Shown here piece by piece: positions 1 through 8,536 of a stretch of 64,000 bases of DNA. The translations under genes were made by a program, and so were the position numbers. Origin of the DNA: Beverwykella pulmonaria. Its lineage: Eukaryota > Ascomycota > Dothideomycetes > Pleosporales > Melanommataceae. The notes under the pieces are model-generated. The model ran no database searches. It had not been told where the DNA came from and worked only from the letters and a program-made list of their open reading frames with translations. The stretch is from positions 139,054 through 203,053 of the forward strand of contig BCHH01000017.1 of assembly GCA_001599595.1 (NCBI GenBank), in the 5' to 3' direction. Positions within the stretch are counted from its first letter, which is position 1; each line of letters begins with the position of its first letter.

Positions 1-70
1 TGGTATTGGTTAGTCGCTACTTTCACTTAATTCACTTGTCTCGCACCGATACTCATGGTGTGATTTGCAG

Positions 71-563
71 AATGGGAAAGCCCGCAGAACTTCCACGATT
101 TCTACCCTGCATCTGAAGCCTTCGGAGCTTTCGTGGGTACTATTGTTCCATTTCTGGGGGAGGAAAAGCCAAAGCCACAGCTGTTCCAACCTGTGCTCAA
201 CTACTCGAGGTCATATCTGAGCTTCGAGAGCGGTGTCACGCATATCTTTAAAGGTCAGTTGGGCGGCAAGAAAGACGAGGTCAGCAGCGCATGGGATAAG
301 TTGATTGAGATGTTAAAAAAGGAGGATACGGATGTGAAGGCGTGGAGTGGATGGGGTCTCGATGAGGCTGAAGGTATTTGGGTTGGCATTCTGGGATGGG
401 AGAGTATTGCGGTAAGTTTTGGGCTTTCAAAATATGTACGAGGCTCACAACGCTAATCTTTGAATAGAAGCTCGGTGGCGTAGCCTCGAAGGGTAGTGTA
501 ACGCAGGCTGTGAACAGTTTAAAAGAGTTGGGAGATCTAGACGAGTTTGTTGCTGAATTCTAA
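71..563 (+). CDS. ABM/EthD-like small protein, 3' part only
   Basis: The 5' part lies outside the window. Two terminal exons can be read: 71-411 after a TTTGCAG acceptor, then 468-563 after an intron with a GTAAGT donor and GAATAG acceptor. Bases 3-70 look like an intron. The frame crosses the junction and ends at TAA 561-563. The visible part has a Trp-Glu-Ser-Pro start with aromatic residues, a central Gly/Trp-rich stretch and a GWES motif near the end. That pattern is typical of fungal dimeric alpha/beta-barrel (ABM/EthD-type) proteins, which include small oxygenases and many members of unknown activity. No catalytic residue can be assigned. The family call is an inference; the exon structure is well supported. 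Confidence 0.6.
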
Positions 564-2230
564 GAACTGAAAACTTGAGCGTTCTTATGGGCATCTCATT
601 CTTTTCATCCTCTGTATTATCAAATATCTCCACTCCTCTTTCTCTTTGGAAGAGTACGGAATGAAAGAAGGTCAAATGTGAAGGATTTGACATTCGCCTG
701 CCTTTCAAAAAATAAATCAGTATTCTGGCATTTTGGCTGCAACTCGGAGCGCTTCAAAACCATATCATGTTCCTAGTCACAAGTATTGTGTGGTTAAAGC
801 ACTTTATTATTATTTCTAGAGAAACTCCACCGTATGTCTTCACTTTACCTTGTGAAGTATATATCGGATACCTGATCGATTTTTCCCAGCATTCTAGAGC
901 CACCAGGCTATCATAGCGCAGTGCAGGGCCTATGGCTGAATAGCAGTTCTTCCAAGAGAATTTTGTCAATGAACGATATGGATAATCTTCCCATCAGCAT
1001 GTTGGTTTCAACTCACACATTTTATTGATCAACTTATCAGCCGTTGCCTGACAAAAGGTGAGAATCCAAGTTTAGCGCCCTATATGCTCTATAGCACTTT
1101 TCGCTGAATGTAGTATACTACCAGTGCCGAACACACAGTCGTCGTCTTCAATTACCAATTGGCGTCACTTTTCTAGGTTGTGCTATGTATTTTCAACATA
1201 TGAAACCGAAAATTTTCGACGCAATCGTCGCGGTCATCTCCTACTAACAGCCCGTCCCTCTTCATGCGGCCTGAAGCGCCAGTGTATGAACCTTCTTGAG
1301 AGTATGTTGATTACGTACCATTTTCTTTTCATCACTCTATTGTGTCTTGCTTTTATTCAATCAGCAATAAAACTCTCGTCGCAACAATTTTCCTCTACTT
1401 GTGCCAAACCAGAATGTCCTTTCATTTGTTACCTTTCTGATCTAGCGCTCAGTTTCCAGAGCATGGGTAGTGATGTCCAATTTTTGACTAGGGTCACATC
1501 TAGCAACAGGATGGCAAATGATGATGACATGGAAGGGACAGTAGCTCCCGCACTGAGAGACAGAATAATATTGAATTTAGTCGAGAGAAACCCAGGAAAT
1601 ACGTGGGGCTTTTGGGTGAGCGATCCAGAACGCCTCTTGAAGAGTTTCTCAAGGAAAGAACTTGATCGCTTGATCGCTTGATCGCTGGAGAGCTATTGAG
1701 AATATTTGTTGTCGACAAGGGGAAATTTTTTTTTTTGGCGCGATGAAAACTTAAAAGGATCGAGTCGTCTTCCCCCAACGAGGACATTGCGAGGCTCAAC
1801 TTCTTCGCTCCGGAGGCTGAGTATAGGTCGCGGGATTCCCAAAGTAGCAGGTGTGCTGCTTGGCATACACGTGATGTCCGACACCCCGTAGCCGGCCCAC
1901 TGATTGGTAATCTCGGAGCCTTCTCCAATGTGCGAAAGTGCGATAAATTTATCTCAATGATCAGACCCTCTGCAGATGTAAAAGTTATTTTCGCTTACAA
2001 AATGCGCCAATATTACTTACGGTAGTGAGCCAATACCAAATTTGACTTTACTTTACTATCACGAATCGCCCGCGTACCTAGTACAGAAAATGGCAGATGA
2101 AGCAGATAGATAGACATATCCTTTAGATAAGACAGGCATTTGTAGGCGATGCAGAGCCCTGCTCATGCAAATGTATAGGGGTCGCGCAAGGTGAGTTGTT
2201 TTGCCAAGTATCGATTTGTCAAATCTCCTT
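564..2230. other. Gene-poor AT-rich spacer
   Basis: I see no frame with convincing protein character or splice continuity here. A 185-codon plus-strand frame at 1124-1681 is open, but most of its length looks non-coding. Its last 50 codons look more protein-like and could be a decayed fragment. The stretch also holds an 8-bp tandem repeat at 1661-1686 and a T run near 1727-1736. Confidence 0.5.
1661..1686. repeat. Short tandem repeat, 8-bp unit x3
   Basis: The unit CTTGATCG occurs three times in tandem at the end of an otherwise unassigned open frame. It is probably a simple slippage repeat. Confidence 0.7.
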
Positions 2231-2231
2231 C

Positions 2232-2378
2232 TGCCACTAAGCTGCTCCTCTACACCTACACTAGCTATTAGGGAATTGTAAGTTAAAACTATTTTGCATA
2301 AAGTATTCGATATAGCTCCAACTTACAGCGCCCTAATAGCTAGTGCAGTGGTAGAGAAGTGCTGTAGAAGGGTAGAAG
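2232..2378. repeat. MITE-like inverted repeat (hairpin)
   Basis: Two arms are near-perfect reverse complements. The left arm is about 2245-2284 and the right arm about 2320-2360. The core CTAGCTATTAGGG and its complement CCCTAATAGCTAG lie within a 40-bp match with few mismatches, and weaker pairing continues 10-15 bp outward. The loop is about 40 bp and AT-rich, with no coding potential. This is the form of a small non-autonomous DNA element or a decayed one. No target-site duplication was recognised. Confidence 0.65.
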
Positions 2379-3065
2379 GTTAATTATGATCACGTGACCC
2401 ATTAAGTTTTAGCTTCACTTTACCTTCTATTGCATCACTAGCTTAAAAATGCAGATGCAGATATGCCTCCATCCCTCTTGCTACACCGTAAACTTGTGGA
2501 GGGGACGTGGGCAAGGTGTGGTGGGGGAGAGATAGGTCCTTGAAGTAAGGGTGGTAGAAAGGGACAAAGTGACGCGAGTACCACCAAAGTGATTACCAAA
2601 TTCCCTCAGACACTCCGGTGAGAATCGGTGATTTGCTTACAGTCTGTAATAATTCGTAATGATACGGCGCTAAAGAGCTTGGCATAGACCACCGGTGATT
2701 CTCCTCGGAGGGTATGATTACTGAGGCAATGATAAATCGCTTGGTTGTCGGTGCTTAGATGTTCCGAATTTGTTATAGGAGGAGGGCAGTACCTAATTCC
2801 AATTCTGCACACTTACTCGCTCCTCTTCCACCCTTATAGTTTCCAGAAAACTATATGTGCTCCCGTGATGGCGACGTGTAGTAGCCGAAGTGCTACCATG
2901 ACACTGGCTGGATGTTGGCCCTCATCTCGATTGTCCCTGAGCAGTAAGAGCATGCTTAATAATTCAAAATGGGACACAGGAAGGATCACAAGTGCAGTAT
3001 AAGTATCGACCCGGAGTCCTGGATTCAACTCGCACCAACCTGAGCACTGCACTCTCACCTTCAAG
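2379..3065. other. Upstream region of the hydrolase gene, no gene seen
   Basis: No credible coding frame was found. It begins with a CACGTG palindrome at about 2391 and holds the promoter of the secreted hydrolase starting at 3066. No clear TATA element was identified. Confidence 0.4.
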
Positions 3066-4156
3066 ATGAAATTCTTCCACTCTTTCTTTCTCTCGGCTTA
3101 TCTCGTCATCCAAATTGCAAAGGGTCAACTATCCAATTTCGATGACTGGAACCATCAACGCATTCAGCTCGAGGATGTCTCAATCCACTTCCGCTACTAC
3201 GGCTCCGGTCCGCCTTTACTCCTGGTCCACGGCTTCCCTCAGCACTCATTGACATGGCACACGATCGGTCCGATCCTTGCCCAACACTATACTGTCATCG
3301 CCCCTGACAATCGTGGCTGTGGGGACTCGTCCTTGTCCCGAACTGGGAATTACACAGCTGCCGCTGCAGGAGCCGATCTCAAGGCCGTCCTCGACTTCTT
3401 AAACATAACGCAGACCTATGTCTTCGCCCACGACAAAGGCGTCGGTCTTGCCGCATCGCTCGCCATCGAACACCCTAAAGTTGTCAGTCGACTCATTCTG
3501 GCAGAGTACCTCCTTCCAGGCTTTGGATATGGCACCGCTGTTACCTCACCGGATCTGTATCAGAACTGGCAACTGGCCTTCTTTGCTGTGCCTGACGCAG
3601 CTGAATTCTTCATCTTAGGACGAGTCAAAGAAATGCTGAGCTGGTATTTCTTCCACGGGTCGTACTCGGGCACTGCGTCCGTGTCAATGGATCATCTCGA
3701 ACGGTATACGAATGAGATTTCGAAACCGGGTTTCCTCAGGAGTGGACTGATGTATTTCGCGGCGGCGTGGGAAGATGAAGCATACTTCACGGCTGCAATC
3801 AGCAAAAGTGAGCTACAGCAGCCTTTGCTCGCTCTTGGTGGTGAAGCTAGCCTCTCACCTGTATCTCTCTTGGAGAAAATTTGGTCCCCTGTTAGCGCGA
3901 ATTTTGTCGCCGAATCTATCCCTAAAGCAGGCCATTGGATTGGTAAGTCTTCGCTCGACTATTCGGCATGCTCATTTTAATCTCACATACGTTCACTGTT
4001 TGAATGTTAACCGAACACACAGGTGATGAGAACCCGGCGTGGAGTGGGAACAGGGCTTTGCGATTCTTTGCTGAAGGCGAGGGCATACTCAACGTAGACC
4101 TTGCGTACCTGACGGACAAGGTTACTTTACTGAATGGTGCGGTTCCCCTGACTTGA
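3066..4156 (+). CDS. Secreted alpha/beta hydrolase, epoxide-hydrolase type
   Basis: Exons 3066-3942 and 4023-4156 (GTAAGT donor, CACAG acceptor) encode 336 aa. Residues 1-20 form a hydrophobic signal peptide, so secretion or an endomembrane location is likely. The order of motifs is that of epoxide hydrolases and haloalkane-dehalogenase relatives: oxyanion HGFPQ at 55-59, DNRGCGDS at 81-88, nucleophile elbow HDKG with Asp123, a cap region with aromatic residues, and catalytic GHW at 289-291 just before the intron. Asp rather than Ser at the elbow points to an ester-intermediate hydrolase acting on epoxides or halides. The second exon completes the conserved GDENP segment and supplies a normal C-terminus. 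The substrate is not predictable. Upstream is repeat-rich DNA; downstream is the foldback element. Confidence 0.88.
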
Positions 4157-4372
4157 ATCATCCTAGAAGTATAGGGGTGCCTCATGTCGCGCCTTGGGTT
4201 CAGAGTGCAATTGAGAGAGGGTGATGTCATCTGTAATTCAAATAATCCAGTCGTATTGTTGAGGATGTTTTAGATATGCAAGCAGTTTGCAACCCTTTGT
4301 GAGGTTTGCTTCGTATACGAGTTCATGAAGAGTTATGTTATAACCTCTCTTGGATCCAGCAAGACTCAGCAA
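4157..4372. other. Spacer between hydrolase and foldback element
   Basis: It holds the 3' untranslated region of the hydrolase and the left flank of the inverted-repeat element. No gene is seen. Confidence 0.4.
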
Positions 4373-4500
4373 ACCAGCGTGGGAATCTGTACGTAGTACA
4401 GTCATACATTACGGTACCGTAATAGAGCCGTACATCATACGTACGTAGAGCAGATTTCGCACGCCGTACCGTAAGTGAGGTTGTCATTGTACGGGTAGGC
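4373..4500 (+). repeat. Outer left inverted arm of foldback element
   Basis: This arm pairs with 6400-6537. Shared blocks include ACCAGCGTGG, GTACGTAGTAC, TTACGGTACCGTA, TACGTACGTA and a terminal GTAAGTGAGG-like stretch. By eye roughly 70-80 percent of positions match. Confidence 0.65.
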
Positions 4501-4672
4501 GACTTACACGACGCTACTTTAGTGTTGCGGAAGGCTTGTTTTGAGAGCAGGTTAATGATGCTACGCAGCCCAATTTCCATCAACATACAAGCCCAGAACT
4601 GAGCGACCGATAGAAACCAACAAACAACGCTGTTACGAGTCACCTTATTAGTCTCCATTGGTACCTACAGTC

Positions 4673-4730
4673 CCAAGAACTTATATAAACAGCCGTATAC
4701 GGCATATACAGAGGTCTCCGTACGTACAAA
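4673..4730 (+). repeat. Inner left inverted repeat (about 55 bp)
   Basis: It begins CCAAGAAC, then TATATAAA, then a CAGCCGTATAC block, and ends CCGTACGTAC. The complement at 5879-5933 matches almost base for base, with about six mismatches and one single-base gap. The palindromic TACGTA cores could form hairpins on their own. Confidence 0.75.
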
Positions 4731-4944
4731 CAGAAGCCCGCTTATGGGACCGTAGTCAATCACCTGTACTAGCTGCCGTACGTACATATAGTGAAACCTA
4801 CCCGTATAGCTTCGAGAAATTATACGGATGTATGGTGTACGTACGAATCCCTAAGCTGCAACAAGCGTACACAGATGTGATTCCAAGCCATCATTCCGCA
4901 TATGTGAGAAAGTTTGGTAGCATCGTGATTCTCTATCTTTGGTG

Positions 4945-5112
4945 TGCTGAAGCAGCATGGCTTGGGTCTTCGTGCAAGGAACATGTGCTTCGAGCCTCCG
5001 CGATCTTCGTCTCGCTCTTTTGAGTCTTATCCTTCGCTAATATCGATCCAGAATTTCCGCGTTTCGAACCACGTCTGCCCTTTACCACCCGCTTCGCTTG
5101 CCTCGACGATGT
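4945..5112 (-). repeat. 168-bp dispersed repeat, copy A (inside element)
   Basis: Its reverse complement matches 10789-10956 along the full 168 bp with about six differences by eye. Homology stops sharply at both ends. In copy A the frame that is open in copy B is preceded by a stop and ends soon after the block. The encoded peptide is Lys/Arg-rich with a GRRGSKRG stretch. Confidence 0.85.
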
Positions 5113-5115
5113 ACT

Positions 5116-5505
5116 CTTAGCTTACTACCCTCGCCTTGCCAACCACCGTTGATTGGTGATAACTGCTTTTGTTGTCTTGCGGCTATACCATTGGCGCGGC
5201 GTCGATGGCCGCGGCGGGGCACAACGACGGGCACGACAACAGCGAGGACGACCACAGGAAAGCTTGCAAGGTACCATGAAGGGGAGGGCAACAGCGGACA
5301 TAGCGGCGGGCAAAGCGGCGGGCATGACGATGAGAAAAATCATCGCAAGGCACCAGGGCCGCAGCAGAGGGTCACGATGTTAGCCTATATGGCATTACGT
5401 GGCGACGATCACTCTAGGCTGTCTTTTCTCCTGTACACTATTTTCTGCGATGCTGCAGCCCTCTGGCCGGTTCGGGTCGGCTACTTCCCTGCTTACATGG
5501 CCTAG
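5116..5505 (+). other. Degenerate Gly/His/Asp-rich low-complexity coding-like stretch
   Basis: GC-rich DNA at about 5210-5345 encodes, in two different frames, related hydrophilic segments of the form G-H-D followed by acidic residues and H-R-K-A. A frame open to 5505 covers part of it. This looks like a decayed repeat-containing coding sequence captured in the element, not a working gene. Confidence 0.3.
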
Positions 5506-5563
5506 GTGTTGGTCTACGCTTTAGTAGTACGCAGCGTGACAAATAAATCTACTACCTGCTTAA

Positions 5564-5782
5564 GGTATTATCATTGGCATCCGTGGCGACATTGTAGCTT
5601 ACTACTATAACTTCGATTATGGGCCTAAATGCATGGCAAAGCACTACTGGCTCCATCACTGTCGATGGTACAACTCAGGCTGTTACACGTACTACAACAA
5701 CGCCTATTTTTACGGACACGACAGGACCTGGTGCTTTGTGGACAGCAGCGTGGCCAACAGTACGTATTCCGTAAATCCGTAG
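5564..5782 (+). other. Tyr- and Cys-rich open frame in the element interior
   Basis: A 72-codon frame runs from just after an in-frame TAA (5561-5563) to TAG at 5780-5782 and has no Met start of its own. A TTAAG acceptor-like site at 5560-5564 could make it the last exon of a spliced gene. The peptide has four Cys in a C-x9-C-x6-C-x16-C spacing, about a dozen Tyr, several Trp and His, and an N-x-S/T site near the end. That composition resembles small secreted proteins. I recognise no family. It may be a captured exon or chance. Confidence 0.3.
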
Positions 5783-5878
5783 GCCTTCGGTCACCTGTAC
5801 GGTGAAGTTAGCCTGTACGTACGTACTGTACGGGCTTCAGAGGAGTTACTTACGGATCCAAATCGAGGCGTCCTTACG

Positions 5879-5933
5879 TACGTACGGCGACCACCGTATA
5901 TGCTGTATACGGCTGTTTTATATAGGTTCTTGG
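5879..5933 (-). repeat. Inner right inverted repeat (about 55 bp)
   Basis: This is the reverse complement of 4673-4730, from GTACGTACGG to GGTTCTTGG. Together the pair frames about 1.26 kb. Confidence 0.75.
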
Positions 5934-6399
5934 CGCGAAATGTATGCGCTAAGGTTGATCAGGTGACTTGTTACCGCTTTGTTTTGGAGCCAGTTCTTCT
6001 GTAGTTGAAGCGCCTTAATTGTAACTCCACTTAGTTAATTTCTATTGTTAGTAACAGTCCTCCTGCCTCTACTAAACGCTCTCTCACAGTTACATAAAGT
6101 TAATAGGATAGAGAGGTAGTCCAACGCCATGCAATAGAGCGTTGGGTGACGCTGCTAGCTAACCTCATCCTACTATTAGATAGGATTGTTGAGCCTTTTG
6201 TTATCTAATTTAATAAAGCAAGTAAGATTGTTGTTATAGGAAGTGTAGTACTCCTCTAACTTAGTAGAAGCTTTAAAGCGTTTGGCCCTGCCCTTTGTGC
6301 CTATCATATAGTAGATATCCGTGCAGCATTACTAAGCTCTACTAGGACTACTCAAAAAACACTCCTTGGCAGACCTACTGCAACTCCAAAAAAAGGTCC

Positions 6400-6537
6400 G
6401 TATAGGCTGTATACGCGTAAATTTACAGCCTCAAGTTACGTACGTACGGTCAAAATTGTCTGTACGTACGTACGGCGTACGGAGCTACTACGGTACCGTA
6501 ACTTACGACCGTACTACGTACTGTTGGCCACGCTGGT
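6400..6537 (-). repeat. Outer right inverted arm of foldback element
   Basis: This is the reverse-complement partner of 4373-4500. It carries two TACGTACGTACGG blocks and the GGTACC palindrome in mirrored order. Confidence 0.65.
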
Positions 6538-6877
6538 GGACAGTGTGTTTAGGTTAGGTTTTATGTGCATGAGGAGTTGACCCCAGGCGAAGAAAGTGAG
6601 AAGTTGATGAAGTAGGGGTATCGAGAAGGCTGAGCTTACTCGGCTACTGTTCGTCGCAAGTGAGAGGCTCCCAGTTTTGTAGTGCTGTAAGCTTTGATCA
6701 ATACATTCATTTTGCCTACCGCCAAAAATATCATATCGAAGTAGTCCGGCAGGAATCAAAACATTGTTGCTACCTCGAGTTACGCATACATGTCGCTTGA
6801 CATTCACCTCATTCAATTTCTCTTTCAAGAACAGGAATCCACAGAAGTGGAGCTGTGAATGAAAGCCTTTGGCTGCC
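6538..6877. other. Spacer downstream of the dehydrogenase
   Basis: This is the 3' flank of the minus-strand dehydrogenase ending at 6878. No coding sequence is supported. Confidence 0.4.
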
Positions 6878-7968
6878 CTAGCTTACAGCAATGCACACTT
6901 TACCAATATGTTGACCTGATACCAGATACTCAAAGGCAGAAATTACATCGTCCCTTCCAAAGCCAAACACCTTCTCTACAGGAACATTAAGGGTCTTGGA
7001 AGTCACGAAGCGTGTGACGTCTTCCAGCTGTTGCTTGGATCCAACCATGATGCCGCGAACAATCGCACCCTTCGATAGGACAAGCGCTGCCATGTCGGGC
7101 ATCTTCTCCTGCGGACAAGAGGCAAGAAACCCAATCACAGCGATGTTTCCGCCGTAAGCCAGGGCATTGATGCTTTGACCAATCGTTCCAGCTCCGCCGT
7201 TCTCGAGAACGAAATCGGCACCGTGGCCGTTGGTGATTTTGAGCACCTCCTGGGACCAATTGGGAGTCGATTTGTAATTAATAGTATAGTCGGCACCGTA
7301 CGTCTTTTGAACTTGTGCGAGCTTGTCGTCTGATGAAGAGGTGATGATCGTGACGGCGCCTGCAGCCTTGGCCAAGATAAGACCAGTGATCGAGACGCCG
7401 CCGGTGCCTACAAACGTAATCAGCGATAGCTCTTGTGATTAAAGAAAGCCTCCTTACCGAGGAAGAGCACTGTCTGACCAGGCTTCAACGGAACGCTGCC
7501 GTAAAGCGCATTCCACGCGGTGGTTCCTGTGCAGACCAGAGCTGAGAGCTGAGCGAAGCTAAGCTCAGTAGTCGAAGGGACTTTGACAAGTGCCGAGCTA
7601 GGCAGTGTAATAAACTCTCGGAGTACTCCGTCGTAACAACCGCCCAAACTGTGGTGCCAATCCGGCATGGCACCGTACAAGGCCTTCAAGTCAAAGGATG
7701 CAATTACCTTGTCTCCCTCGGCGAAATCTTCCACATGGGTTCCCACACGCACAACTTCTCCGGACAGATCAGAACAAGGCACCACGTTGTCTTTCACCGG
7801 GTAAGGGTACTTTCCGGTGGTAACAGCGAAGTCGCGGAAGTTGAGAGCTACGTTCTTGACCCGGATCAAGACTTCTTGAGTGGAGGGTTCGGGCACATTC
7901 TCTTCGCTGACCTGAAGGTCCTGGATGGAAGTGCGCTGAGGCAGCCGGAATACACGCTGTTTGGCCAT
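6878..7968 (-). CDS. Zinc-type alcohol dehydrogenase-like MDR oxidoreductase
   Basis: On the minus strand, exon 7458-7968 and exon 6878-7407 are joined over a 50-bp intron (GTAAGG donor, TTTGTAG acceptor) and give 346 aa. I chose the ATG at 7966-7968 because the MDR fold starts a few residues later; an open frame extends upstream without family features. The N-terminal GroES-like domain has NFRD and an LSGEV motif. The Rossmann motif GTGGVS sits at about 171-176, right across the splice junction. The C-terminal half ends normally. The usual structural-zinc Cys cluster is absent, which fits the fungal MDR08-like group of NAD(P)H-dependent reductases. Substrate unknown. It is divergent from the Zn2Cys6 regulator, 568 bp away, so co-regulation is plausible. 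Confidence 0.9.
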
Positions 7969-8536
7969 AGCGAATAGGTTATGATAGAAATTAGGGGTAA
8001 AAGGTGTGACGAAGCAAGTTCTATACTCAGCTTGACGATCGTACCTGAGCGCCTTTAAAGCTTTTCTGGCGGCGCCAAGTACATAAAACCCGGTGCTGAT
8101 AAATCTGTGCATCTACCTGCCAGGCCTTGTTGTCGAACAGATGGTTCCTTGTATTCACCAGGGCTATCTATTATGGAGCAACCGCAAGCGCCAGGTCTTC
8201 AATCACCCGTAAGATGGGAATTGGACTGCGCGTTATATTCAGACGTCATGCTAATCTTGATCTATGTCTGGTCGGATAGCGCTTATGAAGGAAGAACACT
8301 TGGGGATGGCGACTTGCGGTCGTTTCTGTGCGTGCTTTCCTATTCCTGATGTTGAGTGCTTCGGCCTGCCTTTTGTACGGCTCAACCTCGGCAATGTGCT
8401 TGGAATTGCTCGGACCCAAACGTCGGGGCAAGTGGGAGCACTTCAGTGCTTACCAATCCTCGCTACGACCACCTCGACACATCGGTGCTTCCACTTTCCC
8501 TCCTACATAATACATAGTGCCCAACATATTTCCTTG
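7969..8536. promoter_or_regulatory. Shared intergenic region, MDR dehydrogenase and Zn2Cys6 regulator
   Basis: These 568 bp separate two divergent start codons and must hold both promoters. No canonical TATA element or regulator binding palindrome could be assigned. Confidence 0.45.

Larger units (their letters stand above)
4373..6537. mobile_element. Foldback-type inverted-repeat element, degenerate
   Basis: The outer ends ACCAGCGTGG (4373) and its complement CCACGCTGGT (6528-6537) open long imperfect inverted arms. These continue through GTACGTAGTAC, ACGGTACCGTA and several TACGTACG palindromes. A second, better-conserved inverted pair lies inside (4673-4730 against 5879-5933). The space between outer and inner repeats is about 300 bp on the left and 600 bp on the right, so one arm has gained or lost sequence. 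Between 4588 and 4673 the arms can still be aligned in patches (for example AGTCACCT). The interior has only short or broken frames and no recognisable transposase. A clear target-site duplication was not found, so the exact termini are uncertain. The call rests on repeat structure only. Confidence 0.65.

Noticed and set aside
1124..1681. 185-codon open frame
   Set aside because: Composition is mostly non-coding, there is no family motif or splice context, and it ends in an 8-bp tandem repeat. Only the last third looks protein-like.
5098..5505. 135-codon frame in the foldback element as a gene
   Set aside because: It covers parts of two unrelated blocks (the 168-bp repeat edge and the Gly/His-rich stretch) and has no coherent protein character.
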